From Tagaea sp. CACIAM 22H2 (lineage in GTDB: Bacteria; Pseudomonadota; Alphaproteobacteria; CACIAM-22H2): a DNA stretch of 44,045 bases. The position numbers were made by a program, and so were the translations under genes. This document shows positions 35,872 through 44,045 of this stretch, one piece after another. Each line of letters begins with the position of its first letter. The first letter of the stretch is position 1. Location of the stretch: positions 1-44,045 of the forward strand of contig PVXE01000036.1 of assembly GCA_014444615.1 (NCBI GenBank), given 5' to 3'. The notes below the pieces were generated by a model. It did not search any database. It was not told the origin of the DNA and worked only from the letters and a program-made list of their open reading frames with translations.

Positions 35872-37791
35872 TTATGCCGGTGCGGCACCCGGATCGGTCG
35901 CGGGCTTGGAGCCGGAGGTCGGCACCGAGCCGCGCCGGCCGCCGGTCTTGGCGGCGGGCGGGGGCGCATCGGCGTCCGGCCGTTCGATCGTTTCGCCGCG
36001 CAGCAAGGTCTGCACCTCGTCGCCCGACAGGGTTTCGTATTCGAGCAGGCCCTTGGCGAGCTTGTGCAGATCGTCGATGCGGGCGTTCAGCACTTCGCGC
36101 GCCTTCACCTCGCCGCCTTCGACGATGCGGCGCACTTCCGAGTCGATCAGGTTCGACGTCTGCTCGGAGATGTTCTGCGTCTGCGTCACCGAATGGCCCA
36201 GGAACACTTCCTGTTCGTTGGCGTTGTAGCGCACGCGGCCGAGCTTGTCGGACATGCCGAACTCGGTGACCATGCGCCGCGCCATCGCGGTCGCCATCTG
36301 GATGTCGCCCGCGGCGCCGGTCGTCACGTTCTCGGGCCCGAAGATGATCTCCTCGGCCACGCGGCCGCCGAAGGCCATCGCGAGCTTCGCCTCCATCTCG
36401 AATTTCGAGACCGACAGCTTGTCGCGCTCGGGCAGCATCATGGTGAGGCCCAGCGCGCGGCCGCGCGGGATGATCGTCACCTTATGCAGGGGATCGTTGC
36501 CGGGGACGGAGATCGAGACGAGCGCGTGACCGGCCTCGTGATAGGCGGTCAGCTCCTTCTCCTTCTCGGTCATGACCATCGAGCGGCGCTCGGTGCCCAT
36601 CATGACTTTGTCCTTGGCGTCTTCGAGTTCCGACATCGTCACGAAGCGCTTGGCGCGGCGCGCGGCCAGCAACGCGGCTTCGTTGACGAGATTGGCGAGA
36701 TCGGCACCCGAGAAGCCGGGCGTACCGCGCGCGATCACCTTGGCGTCGACGTCGGGCGACAGCGGCACCTTGCGCAGATGGACCTTCAGGATCTTCTCGC
36801 GGCCCGCGACGTCGGGGTTCGGCACGACGACCTGACGGTCGAAGCGGCCGGGACGCAGCAAGGCGGGGTCGAGCACGTCGGGACGGTTGGTCGCCGCGAT
36901 CAGAATAACGCCTTCGTTGGCTTCGAAGCCGTCCATCTCAACCAGCAACTGGTTGAGCGTCTGCTCGCGCTCGTCGTTGCCGCCGCCCAGGCCCGCACCG
37001 CGATGGCGGCCGACCGCGTCGATTTCGTCGATGAAGATCAAGCACGGCGCGTTCTTCTTGCCCTGCTCGAACATGTCGCGCACGCGCGAAGCGCCCACGC
37101 CGACGAACATTTCGACGAAGTCGGAGCCCGAAATCGTGAAGAACGGCACATTGGCTTCGCCCGCGATGGCGCGCGCGAGCAGCGTCTTACCCGTACCCGG
37201 CGGGCCGACGAGCAGCACGCCCTTGGGGATCTTGCCGCCCAAACGCTGGAACTTCTGCGGGTCGCGCAGGAACTCGACGATTTCCTCGAGTTCGCCCTTG
37301 GCTTCGTCGATGCCCGCGACGTCGTCGAAGGTCACACGGCCGACCTTCTCGGTCAGCAGGCGCGCGCGGCTTTTGCCGAAGCCCATGGCCCTTCCGCCAC
37401 CGCCCTGCATCTGGCGCATGAAGAAGATCCACAGACCGATCATGATCAGGAACGGCGCGTAGGACAGCAGGATGGAGAGGAGCGGATGGATCTGCTCTTC
37501 GATCGGCTGGGCCGAGAAATTCACGTTGTTGCGCTGCAGGCGATCGACCAGCGTGGGATCGTTGGGCGCATAAGTCGCGAATTGGCGCCCGTCGGTCAGG
37601 AAGCCGCGCAGATTGGGACCCTGGATCGTGACGTCCTTCACCTGCTGGCGATCGACGTTCGACAGGAATTCGGAATACGACATCGCCTGCGCGTTGCCGC
37701 GCGGGCCCGAGCCCTGGAACATGTTGAACAGGGCGATCAGCAGCAAGCCGATGATCACCCAGAGAACCAGGTTCTTGCCGAAATTGTTCAA
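35872..37791 (-). CDS. ftsH: ATP-dependent membrane metalloprotease FtsH
   Basis: FtsH is a hexameric membrane protease that degrades misfolded membrane proteins and regulators such as LpxC and sigma-32. Two transmembrane helices (about 8-26 and 104-126) flank a periplasmic domain. Walker A is GPPGTGKT (196-203), Walker [13 protein letters not shown] (251-262), and the SRH region is [20 protein letters not shown]. The zinc motif is HEAGH (418-422). The 639-residue length is normal. I chose the TTG at 37789-37791 because it gives the family start MNNFGKNL and has AAAGG eight bases upstream. A GTG at 37824 that overlaps the tilS stop is the alternative. The C-terminal tail is Pro/Gly-rich. Confidence 0.96.
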   Translation of the reverse strand: MNNFGKNLVLWVIIGLLLIALFNMFQGSGPRGNAQAMSYSEFLSNVDRQQVKDVTIQGPNLRGFLTDGRQFATYAPNDPTLVDRLQRNNVNFSAQPIEEQIHPLLSILLSYAPFLIMIGLWIFFMRQMQGGGGRAMGFGKSRARLLTEKVGRVTFDDVAGIDEAKGELEEIVEFLRDPQKFQRLGGKIPKGVLLVGPPGTGKTLLARAIAGEANVPFFTISGSDFVEMFVGVGASRVRDMFEQGKKNAPCLIFIDEIDAVGRHRGAGLGGGNDEREQTLNQLLVEMDGFEANEGVILIAATNRPDVLDPALLRPGRFDRQVVVPNPDVAGREKILKVHLRKVPLSPDVDAKVIARGTPGFSGADLANLVNEAALLAARRAKRFVTMSELEDAKDKVMMGTERRSMVMTEKEKELTAYHEAGHALVSISVPGNDPLHKVTIIPRGRALGLTMMLPERDKLSVSKFEMEAKLAMAFGGRVAEEIIFGPENVTTGAAGDIQMATAMARRMVTEFGMSDKLGRVRYNANEQEVFLGHSVTQTQNISEQTSNLIDSEVRRIVEGGEVKAREVLNARIDDLHKLAKGLLEYETLSGDEVQTLLRGETIERPDADAPPPAAKTGGRRGSVPTSGSKPATDPGAAPA

Positions 37792-37820
37792 GGCGCAGCC
37801 TTTCGAGTCCGGAAAAAGCG

Positions 37821-39086
37821 TCACACGAATTCCGCCGGCGCCATAGGCAGGCGCGGACGGAACCGGACGTCCAACTTAGCCAGCGTATCAAGTGCTTGCG
37901 CGTTGCGTCCATACAAGAGGTGGGGAACGGCGAGCACCCCGTCAAGGTCCCGCAACGCGGGCAAAACAGCGCGCGCGATCAAAGGGATGCGCGGACGCGC
38001 GGCATCGCGCACGGGCGGCGGCAACGCAGCCCAGCCGTCGTCGCCCAACGCGCCCAAGCGCAAACCGGCCGGACCGCCGCGAAGATGCAGCGCGAAGCGT
38101 CCGTCCCACACGACGATTTCACCAGGCGGGATCGGGATTTCCGGCGGTGCAGGACTCGCCTCGCGCGCCACGACGATGCGCCCATCGCGCGCGGGCGCGA
38201 AACGGCAACGCCCCAGGGTCGCAGGCGCCCCGCGCATCAACGCCGCGAACACGCCCGTCGCCCGCGCGCGGCGTGGCGTGTAATCCCCGCCACCGACCGC
38301 GCGCGCGATCCGGCCCAGCGCCTCGACCGCCAATTCGCCCTCGCCCAGCGCCGCCAAGTTCAAGCGCGCGAAACCTTCGGGCGCCACCGACACGGCCAGC
38401 GCCAGACGATTCGCCAAATCGCGCTCGCGCGTCCGGCGCGATTTCGCCGCTTGGGGATCGGGCTTGGGCAAATCGGTTTCGCGTAAACGCCCGCGCGCGG
38501 TCGCCGGATTGGCGTTGGACGGATCTTCGATCCACGCGGCACCGTAAGCCCGGCATGTCGCGAGCAGGGCCTCGTGCGTCACCCCCAGCACGGGACGCAG
38601 GATGCGGATCTGCGCGCGCTCGACGATCGCCGACATGCCGGCGAGCCCCAACGCGCCCGACCGACGTTCCGCACGCAGCGCCACGGTTTCGGCCTGATCG
38701 TCCGCGTTATGCGCGACCAGCAAATGCAGGATCGCGCGCCGCGCGCACGCGGCTTCAAGCAGCGCGTAGCGCGCCTCGCGCGCGGCCTCCAAAACGCCGG
38801 CGCGCGGCTTAGGCCCGTCCCAACGCAAGGCGACGAACTCGACGCCCCAGTCGCGCGCGCGCGCTTCGAGCATCGCGGCTTCGGCCGCCGATTCCGCGCG
38901 CAAGCCGTGATCGACATGCAAGGCGACGACACGCCCGCCGCGCGTGCGCGTCCAATCGCGCGCCAGCAGCAGCAAGGCGGTGGAATCGCCCCCGCCCGAC
39001 CAGGCGACGGCGATCACGGGATGGGGTTCGAAAGGGCCGAGCCTTTCGATCGACGCGGCGAAGCCCTGCGGGCTTAGGCCCGGCAC
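37821..39086 (-). CDS. tilS: tRNA(Ile)-lysidine synthase (TilS)
   Basis: TilS converts C34 of tRNA-Ile(CAU) to lysidine, so that it reads AUA and is charged with isoleucine; it is essential in most bacteria. The 421-residue protein has the PP-loop [20 protein letters not shown] near residue 30, [18 protein letters not shown], and [21 protein letters not shown]. It also has [20 protein letters not shown], and [18 protein letters not shown], whose usual form is DpSN-x6-RnriR. The C-terminal region is diverged, as is common in alphaproteobacteria. It overlaps the cpoB end by 13 bases and precedes ftsH, a conserved order. Confidence 0.95.
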   Translation of the reverse strand: MPGLSPQGFAASIERLGPFEPHPVIAVAWSGGGDSTALLLLARDWTRTRGGRVVALHVDHGLRAESAAEAAMLEARARDWGVEFVALRWDGPKPRAGVLEAAREARYALLEAACARRAILHLLVAHNADDQAETVALRAERRSGALGLAGMSAIVERAQIRILRPVLGVTHEALLATCRAYGAAWIEDPSNANPATARGRLRETDLPKPDPQAAKSRRTRERDLANRLALAVSVAPEGFARLNLAALGEGELAVEALGRIARAVGGGDYTPRRARATGVFAALMRGAPATLGRCRFAPARDGRIVVAREASPAPPEIPIPPGEIVVWDGRFALHLRGGPAGLRLGALGDDGWAALPPPVRDAARPRIPLIARAVLPALRDLDGVLAVPHLLYGRNAQALDTLAKLDVRFRPRLPMAPAEFV

Positions 39087-40096
39087 TGCAGACGCTGGCG
39101 CTCGCGGGTGGCCGCGATCTTTATCGTCTGCGAGGAATTGGGATAACGGCGATCAAGTTCGGCGAGCGTGCCGCAAGCGTCGTCCTTGCGGTTGAGCTGG
39201 CCCAGCGACTGGCCCAGGCGCAACAGGCTGTCGGGCGCCTTGGCGTTTTGCGGATAGGTGCGGAACTGCGCGGCGAATTCGCGCGCCGCCGCCGTCCAGT
39301 CGCGCCGGGCATAGAAGGTTTCGCCCAGCCAATACTGCGCGTCGCCCGCCAGACGATGCTGGCCATGCGCGCCGATGAATTGGCGCAGCGCGTTTTCCGC
39401 GCGGCCGAAATCGCCGCGATCCTGCACGGCCTGCTGATAGAGGCCATAGGCGAATTCGTACTGGGTTTCGGGCGGGCCGGCGGGCAGCGACACGGCCGAA
39501 GCGGCGGCGGTCGCGGCGGGGGCCGCCGCCGATTGCGGGGCCGCGGGCGGGGCACCGGGCACGAGCAGCACGCGCGCTTCGCCCGGCGCCACATTGGCGC
39601 CGCCGCGCGGGGCTTGTACGTTGGAAGCCGTGGGCGCGGCGGGCTGGGCGGCGGGCTGGGCGGCGGGAGCCGCATCGCCCGATTGCGCGGGTGCGGCACC
39701 GCCGCGTTCGAGTTGCGTCAAACGGAAATCGACGTCGCCGACCAGCTTGTCGAGGCGCTGCTGGATTTGCGCGGCGCGATAATTCGCCTCCTCCAGCTTG
39801 CCGGTCAATTCCCGCATCTGTTCTTCCAAGCGGCCGACGCGCGATTCGGTCTGCTCGACGAAAGCCGACGTCGCCACCCCGGCGGGCGGCGGGGGCGCCG
39901 ACGGCGTGACCGATGGTGCTGCGGAGCTTCCGCCCACGGTGCCGCGCGCGAGATTGCGCTGCATGACATCCATGTCGCGTTGCAGACGGTCCATGCGCTC
40001 CATCAAGGCGCGCGTGTCGGTTTGGGCGAGGGCCGGTTGGGCCGCGCCCGCGAGGCCGACGGCAAGCGCCGCGGCAATGGCGAATCGGCGGATCAT
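39074..40096 (-). CDS. cpoB: Tol-Pal system coordinator CpoB (YbgF)
   Basis: A periplasmic protein of 340 residues that coordinates outer-membrane constriction with septal peptidoglycan synthesis. From the ATG at 40096 it has a signal peptide (MIRRFAIAAALAVGLAGAAQ, cleavage near ALAQ). An N-terminal trimerising coiled coil follows (RALMERMDRLQRDMDVMQRN and SRVGRLEEQMRELTGKLEE). A long Ala/Pro-rich linker leads to a C-terminal TPR domain (YEFAYGLYQQAVQDRGDFGR, AQYWLGETFYARRDWTAA, DSLLRLGQSLGQLN). This is the usual CpoB layout with a longer linker. It ends the envelope cluster next to pal and is followed by tilS with an overlap. Confidence 0.93.
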   Translation of the reverse strand: MIRRFAIAAALAVGLAGAAQPALAQTDTRALMERMDRLQRDMDVMQRNLARGTVGGSSAAPSVTPSAPPPPAGVATSAFVEQTESRVGRLEEQMRELTGKLEEANYRAAQIQQRLDKLVGDVDFRLTQLERGGAAPAQSGDAAPAAQPAAQPAAPTASNVQAPRGGANVAPGEARVLLVPGAPPAAPQSAAAPAATAAASAVSLPAGPPETQYEFAYGLYQQAVQDRGDFGRAENALRQFIGAHGQHRLAGDAQYWLGETFYARRDWTAAAREFAAQFRTYPQNAKAPDSLLRLGQSLGQLNRKDDACGTLAELDRRYPNSSQTIKIAATRERQRLQCRA

Positions 40097-40121
40097 GGGG
40101 CCCAAGATACGAGGCCGAATG

Positions 40122-40158
40122 GGCAAAATAAAGGCGGGGTACGCAAGCGTACCCCGCC
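40122..40158 (-). terminator. intrinsic terminator after the second pal copy
   Basis: On the minus strand GGCGGGGTACGC and GCGTACCCCGCC (40133-40144 and 40147-40158) form a 10- to 12-base stem. It is followed by TTTATTTTGCCC. It lies 32 bases after the stop of the second pal gene and 26 bases before cpoB, so cpoB would depend on read-through or on a promoter I cannot see. Confidence 0.82.
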
Positions 40159-40190
40159 CCGATTTTCGACGCCGTTTCCGGCGTTTAGGC

Positions 40191-40742
40191 TTAGTTGACG
40201 AGCAGCACGCCGCGGCGGTTCTGCGCCCAGGCCTGTTCGGTCGAGCCCAGCACCTGCGGACGCTCCTTGCCGTAGGAAACGGTGGAGATGCGGCGCGGGT
40301 CGATGCCCATCGAGATCAGCGCGTTGCGCGCGGCGGCCGCACGGCGCTCGCCCAGCGCCAAGTTGTATTCGCGCGTGCCGCGTTCGTCGGCATGGCCTTC
40401 GATCGTCGCCTGCACGCCGGGGTTCTGGCGCAGCCACTGCGCCCAGCCTTCGACGGTGCGGCGCGCTTCCGGGCTGATATCCGAACGGTCGGAGCCATAG
40501 AAAATCCGGTCGCCGACGCTTTGGTTCAGATCTTCCTGGCTGCCGGCGCGCACGCCGCCGGCCCCCAGCGCGCCTTGATTCACCCCGCCCTGCCCCACGC
40601 CGGCACCCGGCGGGTTGGCGAGAACGGGCGCGCCGCCCGAACCGGAGACGCCGCCCGAGCTGGACGTGCCAGATTCGCAAGCGGCGAGAAGGACGAGAGC
40701 GGCGGCGGCGGCGAGAAACTTGACGCGGGTCGTAACGCGCAT
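40191..40742 (-). CDS. peptidoglycan-associated lipoprotein Pal, second (diverged) copy
   Basis: A 183-residue outer-membrane lipoprotein. The signal ends in the lipobox LVLLAACES (Cys about 22). A Gly-rich linker of about 40 residues leads to an OmpA C-terminal domain with RAGSQEDLNQSVGDRIFY, the peptidoglycan-binding segment EGHADERGTREYNLALGERR and the ending QNRRGVLLVN. It aligns without gaps to the first pal copy (41380-41883). However, it has FYGSDRSDI where that copy and typical Pal have FYDFDKSEL. The TolB-binding properties may therefore differ. It has its own terminator downstream. The 144-base gap upstream holds an AGGAG ribosome site but no clear promoter. Confidence 0.9.
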   Translation of the reverse strand: MRVTTRVKFLAAAAALVLLAACESGTSSSGGVSGSGGAPVLANPPGAGVGQGGVNQGALGAGGVRAGSQEDLNQSVGDRIFYGSDRSDISPEARRTVEGWAQWLRQNPGVQATIEGHADERGTREYNLALGERRAAAARNALISMGIDPRRISTVSYGKERPQVLGSTEQAWAQNRRGVLLVN

Positions 40743-40886
40743 GGTTTTTGGGGCTCCTATGGATGGGCCGATATGACAGGCCCTGCGCGAGTTTCTGCCG
40801 CGCGAATCGAGGCCGAATCAACCCTCCGCCTTATTCGTGAAGGCGCCGGGGCGAAGAAATGGAAAAATTAAGGCAATCGGCGCGCG

Positions 40887-41285
40887 TTATTCGAGGCGCA
40901 GCACGACGCGCCGTTCGAGCGCTTCCGCGCCGACCGCCGAGCGCTCGGCGCCCAACGCCACGACCGTCAGCCGGTTCGCGCCGACGCCCCATGCGACCAG
41001 AAAGTCGCGCACTGTGGCCGCGCGCTTGGCCGACAGGGCGATGTTGTCGGCGGCCGCGCCGCGCGGATCGGCATAACCTTCGATCCGCCCCAGCAGGCGG
41101 GGCTCGGCCTTCATGCGCTCGGCCGCGCGCTCCAGCGCCGACGATGCGACGAGCGACAATTCGGCGGAATCCGTATCGAAAAACACCGTGACCGCGGCGA
41201 TCGGTTCACGACCAGGGCTCCCGGACGGCGCTTGGGCGCAAGCGGCGAGCAGCGAAACGGCAAAAGCGAGGATCAAACGGCGCAT
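40887..41285 (-). CDS. small OmpA-domain lipoprotein between two pal genes
   Basis: A 132-residue protein: signal with lipobox SLLAACAQ (Cys about 16), a very short linker, then a compact OmpA/Pal-type domain. It has VTVFFDTDSAELSLVAS, GRIEGYADPRGAAADNIALS with the Asp, and AKRAATVRDFLVAWGV with the Arg, that contact diaminopimelate in this fold. It is much shorter than Pal and lacks the usual C-terminal NRRV ending in exact form (LERRVVLRLE). I chose ATG 41285 because it puts the signal peptide at the N-terminus. It probably tethers the outer membrane to peptidoglycan, but its specific role is unknown. Confidence 0.85.
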   Translation of the reverse strand: MRRLILAFAVSLLAACAQAPSGSPGREPIAAVTVFFDTDSAELSLVASSALERAAERMKAEPRLLGRIEGYADPRGAAADNIALSAKRAATVRDFLVAWGVGANRLTVVALGAERSAVGAEALERRVVLRLE

Positions 41286-41315
41286 GGCACTCGACATATA
41301 AAACGAACCCGCCGG

Positions 41316-41349
41316 AAAAGAAAACGCCCGCCGGTGAAACCGGCGGGCG
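41316..41349 (-). terminator. intrinsic terminator after the first pal gene
   Basis: On the minus strand CGCCCGCCGG and CCGGCGGGCG (41325-41334 with 41340-41349) form a 10-base stem with a 5-base loop. It is followed by TTTTCTTTTCC. It lies 30 bases past the pal stop. A TTTTATATG sequence between it and the small lipoprotein's start could act as a weak -10 region. Confidence 0.85.
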
Positions 41350-41379
41350 CTTCCGATCCAACAAATCCGGAAGGATTTA

Positions 41380-41883
41380 TTAGTTGACCACCGCGACGCC
41401 GCGACGGTTCTGGCGCCACGCGCCCTCGTTCGAGCCGAGGACCGCCGGGCGTTCCTTGCCGTACGAGATCGTCGCGACGCGGCGGGCGTCGATGCCCTGC
41501 GAGACGAGGTAGTTGCGCGCGGCCGTCGCGCGGCGTTCGCCGAGCGCGATGTTGTATTCGCGCGTGCCGCGCTCGTCGGCGTGACCTTCGATCGTGATCG
41601 TCACGTTGCCGTGCTGCTTCATCCAAGCGGCCCAGCGCTCGATCGTGCGGCGCGCTTCGGGACGCAGTTCCGACTTGTCGAAGTCGTAGAACACGCGATC
41701 GCCGACATTCTGGACCAGGTCTTCCTGCGAGCCGGGGCGGATGCCCGCGGCGGCCGGGGCGGCGGCGGCCGGCGCCGGCGCGGCGGCGCCGGAACCGCCC
41801 GTGGCGGCCTGCTGGGTCGGGGCGGATTCGCAAGCGGCGAGCAGGGCAACCGCGGCGAGCGTGCTCAAGAGCTTGAAGCGCAT
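41380..41883 (-). CDS. pal: peptidoglycan-associated lipoprotein Pal
   Basis: The standard Pal of the Tol-Pal system, 167 residues, anchors the outer membrane to peptidoglycan and binds TolB and TolA during division. The signal ends in lipobox ALLAACES (Cys about 18). An Ala/Pro-rich linker is followed by the OmpA-like domain with RPGSQEDLVQNVGDRVFYDF, DKSELRPEARRTIE, the binding segment EGHADERGTREYNIALGERR and the end QNRRGVAVVN. A strong GAGGAG ribosome site precedes ATG 41883. It follows tolB after a 260-base leader that contains a promoter, a terminator-like hairpin and a short reading frame. Confidence 0.96.
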   Translation of the reverse strand: MRFKLLSTLAAVALLAACESAPTQQAATGGSGAAAPAPAAAAPAAAGIRPGSQEDLVQNVGDRVFYDFDKSELRPEARRTIERWAAWMKQHGNVTITIEGHADERGTREYNIALGERRATAARNYLVSQGIDARRVATISYGKERPAVLGSNEGAWRQNRRGVAVVN

Positions 41884-41940
41884 AGAAGGAAACTCCTCTT
41901 TCTTCTCTTCTTTGACCTTACCGCGAAGTGTTGCCGCTGA

Positions 41941-41994
41941 CTATTGCTCGTGCGCCACACTCACGCGGAATTTCTCCCGATCGAGAAGGCCCAT
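41941..41994 (-). CDS. possible 17-codon upstream ORF in the pal leader
   Basis: ATG at 41994 to TAG at 41943 would encode MGLLDREKFRVSVAHEQ, preceded by a purine-rich GCGAGGGGG. It lies inside the predicted pal 5' leader and ends 57 bases before the pal start. The ribosome site abuts the ATG unusually closely, and no homology is claimed; it may be chance. Confidence 0.2.
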   Translation of the reverse strand: MGLLDREKFRVSVAHEQ

Positions 41995-42045
41995 CCCCCT
42001 CGCTCAGCCGCCGATCCCAGTAGGTCCACCTACGTGGTCCGACGG

Positions 42046-42081
42046 AAAAAGCGGGGCTCGCCGCACCGCGGCGCGTCCCGC
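42046..42081 (-). terminator. terminator or attenuator in the tolB-pal leader
   Basis: On the minus strand GCGGG...GCCGC-GGT-GCGGC...CCCGC forms a two-part stem (outer arms 42077-42081/42051-42055, inner 42068-42072/42060-42064). TTTTT follows directly (42050-42046). It can end tolAB transcripts. It also lies downstream of the only clear pal promoter, so pal RNA must read through it. Confidence 0.65.
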
Positions 42082-42099
42082 CTCGTCAAAATCGCGCGG

Positions 42100-42128
42100 A
42101 ATATAAAGACCGAATATTGGGGAATCAA
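42100..42128 (-). promoter_or_regulatory. sigma-70 promoter for pal
   Basis: On the minus strand TTGATT (42123-42128) and TATATT (42100-42105) are separated by exactly 17 bases, within an AT-rich patch 16 bases past the tolB stop. Transcription would start near 42093, giving a 5' leader of about 210 bases before pal. Confidence 0.7.
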
Positions 42129-42143
42129 GTCAATCCAGCGAAA

Positions 42144-43508
42144 TCAAGGCAGTAGCGGCGACCACGCCGGGTCCGACCCGTCCGCCGGCGTCAAAATTTC
42201 CCGTTCGTTATAACCAGTCAAATCAATGCTGTAGAGCCTTGGGTTGCCGCCGTTACCGCGACTATCGGACGCACCTTGGCGGAAATACATCAAAACGCGG
42301 CCATTCGGCGCCCAGGTCGGCGCTTCCACGAGAAAGGCGCGGGTGAGCAGTCTTTCGCCCGAGCCGTCCGGGCGCATAACGCCGATGAAGAACTCGCCTT
42401 CGGTCTGTTTGGTGAAGGCGATCAGATCGCCGCGCGGGCTCCATACGGGCGTGCCGTAAAGGCCGCGCGCGAAGGAAATGCGCTGCACGTTGTCGCCGCT
42501 CGCGGTCATCGTATAGATCTGCTGCGAGCCGCCGCGATCGGAGTTGAACACGATCTGGCGCCCGTCGGGCGAATAGGACGGCGACGTATTGATCGAGCTG
42601 TGATTCGTGATGCGCGCCTGCTGACGCGTGCGCAGGTCCATCGTGTAAACGTCGGTCGTGCCCGATTGCGCCATCGACATGATGACGCGGTTGCCGTCGG
42701 GCGAGAATCGCGGCGCGAACGTCATGCCGGGAAAATCGCCGACGACTTCGCGCTGGCCGGTATCGATGTTGTAGAGATAGACGCGCGGGCGCAGCGCGTT
42801 GGGATTGTTCCCGGTCTGCACATAGGCGAGATACGTGATCTCCTGCGCGGTCGGCGAGAAGCGCGGCGTGAGCACGAGCTCGCGCCCGTCGGTCAGGAAG
42901 CGGTGATTGGCGCCGTCCTGATCCATCAGCGCCAGGCGCTTGATGCGCCGCTGCCCCGGTCCCGATTCCGACACGTAGACGATCCGCGTATCGAAATATC
43001 CGTCTTCGCCGGTGACGCGCTTATAGACCTGGTCCGAGACGATATGCGCGATGCGCCGCCAGTTGGACGCGGCCGTCGTATAGACGCGGCCTTCCATCTG
43101 CGCTTCGCCGAACACGTCCCACAACCGGAACTCGACGCGCAAACGGCCGTCGGGCTGCGTTTCGACGTTGCCGTGGATCAGCACGGCGGCGTTGATCTGG
43201 CGCCAGGTCGTGAATTGCGGCGCCGCGGCGCGCAATTGCGCGGGCGTGTTCGTGAAGGCGCGCGGATCGATCGGCCGGAACAGGCCCGAACGCTCCAGAT
43301 TGTTCGAAATGACCTTCGCGATCTCGGCGCCGGTCGCTGCGTCGCGCCCCTCGCCGTGGAACGGCGACACGGCCGTGGGCAGCGGATCGACGCGCCCGCG
43401 CGTGATGTCGATGCGGACCTGGGATTGCGCGACCGAGGGCAGCGCCAGGGATGCGGCAGCACCAGCGAGCAACGCGCGGCGCCGCAGGGGGAATGAATTA
43501 TGGATCAT
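42144..43508 (-). CDS. tolB: Tol-Pal system beta-propeller protein TolB
   Basis: TolB is the periplasmic partner that shuttles between Pal and TolA. The 454-residue protein has an N-terminal signal containing three arginines ([20 protein letters not shown]); RRRALL could be a twin-arginine-type signal, as in some alphaproteobacterial TolB, or a Sec signal. After it come the TolB N-domain ([32 protein letters not shown]) and a six-bladed propeller with repeats such as [43 protein letters not shown] and [13 protein letters not shown]. It starts 28 bases after tolA with GGGAG nine bases before the ATG. Confidence 0.97.
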   Translation of the reverse strand: MIHNSFPLRRRALLAGAAASLALPSVAQSQVRIDITRGRVDPLPTAVSPFHGEGRDAATGAEIAKVISNNLERSGLFRPIDPRAFTNTPAQLRAAAPQFTTWRQINAAVLIHGNVETQPDGRLRVEFRLWDVFGEAQMEGRVYTTAASNWRRIAHIVSDQVYKRVTGEDGYFDTRIVYVSESGPGQRRIKRLALMDQDGANHRFLTDGRELVLTPRFSPTAQEITYLAYVQTGNNPNALRPRVYLYNIDTGQREVVGDFPGMTFAPRFSPDGNRVIMSMAQSGTTDVYTMDLRTRQQARITNHSSINTSPSYSPDGRQIVFNSDRGGSQQIYTMTASGDNVQRISFARGLYGTPVWSPRGDLIAFTKQTEGEFFIGVMRPDGSGERLLTRAFLVEAPTWAPNGRVLMYFRQGASDSRGNGGNPRLYSIDLTGYNEREILTPADGSDPAWSPLLP

Positions 43509-43536
43509 CGTTCGATCTCCCTAACCGGATTCGGCG

Positions 43537-44045
43537 CTAACGTCTCGCACCCAGCATTTCGCGGGCATTGAAGGCGAGAATCAAGTTGCCGTCGAGCATT
43601 TGCGAGGACTTGTCGGCGGGCATCGGCAAGGGCGATGCCCGCAACACCGCGCGGCGCGCGCCATCGGCGAAGGCGTCGCGGAAGCCGCCCGCCTCGCCCT
43701 GCACGTTGACCACGCGCACGTCGCGCACCGTGCCGTCGCGATCGACCCACACGCGCAACTCCACCGCGAAGGTTTCGATACCGCGTGCGCCGGGATCGAG
43801 ATTCCAGAATTGCGAGACGCGCTGACGGATCGCGTCCATCTCGGTCATCGACAGCGGCAGATTGGGATTGCTGGGCGCGTTGGACGGGCGTGAAGCCGCC
43901 GCTTGCGGGGCGGGCTGCGCCGCCGCTTGCTGTTGCGGCTGGGGCTGCGCTTGCGGGCGCGGGCGCGTCAAATCGCGCAGCACGTTGTCGAGATCGAAAT
44001 TCTGCGCGCGCGGACGCGGTGCGGGCGGGGCCGGCGGCGCGGGAG
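43537..44045 (-). CDS. tolA: TolA (N-terminus cut by window edge)
   Basis: The C-terminal part of TolA, the inner-membrane protein that spans the periplasm and links TolQR energy to Pal and TolB. The frame is open to the right edge. It starts with a Pro/Ala-rich stretch and QNFDLDNVLRDLTRP, then a Gln/Pro/Ala-rich linker. The folded C-terminal domain has LSMTEMDAIRQRVSQFW, FAVELRVWVDRDGTVRDVRV and ILAFNAREM. The FW...VDRDGTV pattern is the TolA/TonB-like domain. Position directly upstream of tolB supports the call. The N-terminal membrane helix and most of the long helical domain lie outside the window. Confidence 0.93.
   Translation of the reverse strand, partial: PAPPAPPAPRPRAQNFDLDNVLRDLTRPRPQAQPQPQQQAAAQPAPQAAASRPSNAPSNPNLPLSMTEMDAIRQRVSQFWNLDPGARGIETFAVELRVWVDRDGTVRDVRVVNVQGEAGGFRDAFADGARRAVLRASPLPMPADKSSQMLDGNLILAFNAREMLGARR

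Noticed and set aside
33461..36229. 922-codon open frame on the plus strand across glmM, folP and the ftsH end
   Set aside because: It covers three unrelated, well-supported genes on the other strand; the composition is that of reverse-complement coding.
40743..40886. Search for a promoter in the 144-base gap before the second pal copy
   Set aside because: TTGATT and several AT-rich hexamers occur, but no pair has acceptable 16-18 base spacing.
1..44045. tRNA, rRNA, CRISPR arrays, insertion sequences, integrases, replication origins
   Set aside because: Both strands were read for T-loop motifs, regularly spaced repeats, transposase motifs and DnaA-box clusters; none was convincing.

Overview
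The window looks like a chromosomal stretch of a GC-rich alphaproteobacterium, probably of the Rhodospirillales type. The signs are dense coding with strong G/C third positions, a small SRP RNA directly upstream of dnaX, the order tolA-tolB-pal-cpoB-tilS-ftsH-folP-glmM, and frequent ATGA/GTGA overlaps between genes. I saw no tRNA, rRNA, CRISPR array, transposase or integrase. No gene-free stretch exceeds 300 bases; the longest is the 260-base tolB-pal intergenic region.

Layout, left half. 2-679: end of an iron(III)-type ABC permease. 676-5627 (minus): ffs-dnaX-ybaB-recR-rmuC plus a secreted protein of unknown function, a DNA replication and repair block. 5748-7893 (plus): nudC and a TTC38-like TPR protein. 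7890-11614 (minus): queG-queA-tgt-queF, which covers queuosine synthesis from preQ0 to Q. 11699-17466: xdhABC (purine oxidation), a convergent RidA-family gene and an orphan NitT/TauT-type permease. 17653-23610: a polyprenyl-phosphate sugar-1-phosphate transferase, an amidase, a molybdopterin oxidoreductase, and a divergent SDR/TetR pair. 23782-31451: an HbpS/GlcG-like gene behind a sigma-54-like promoter, a TAXI-type TRAP transporter, an IlvD/Edd sugar-acid dehydratase, an M20-type amidohydrolase and a TPR/glycosyltransferase-like protein. This part is mainly catabolism and uptake.

Right half. 31461-32540 is a SIR2-like gene with clearly lower GC than everything around it. It is flanked by a REP-like palindrome and is the best candidate for an acquired, possibly defence-related, gene. 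32643-44045 (minus, transcribed right to left) carries tolA-tolB, then pal, a small OmpA-domain lipoprotein, a second pal, cpoB, tilS, ftsH, folP, glmM and thiD. This links envelope integrity, tRNA modification, membrane proteolysis, folate, cell-wall precursor and thiamine synthesis.

The signals most worth a second look are: the SIR2-like gene; three successive OmpA/Pal lipoproteins, with intrinsic terminators behind both pal copies; a tolB-pal leader in which the promoter lies upstream of an intrinsic terminator; two operator-like repeats exactly 50 bases apart between the SDR and TetR genes; a 32-base imperfect palindrome at 17530; a sigma-54-like promoter followed by a terminator before the HbpS-like gene; and five of seven convergent gene pairs that interlock through a 4-base stop-codon overlap. 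All functions are read from motifs by eye, without database searches.
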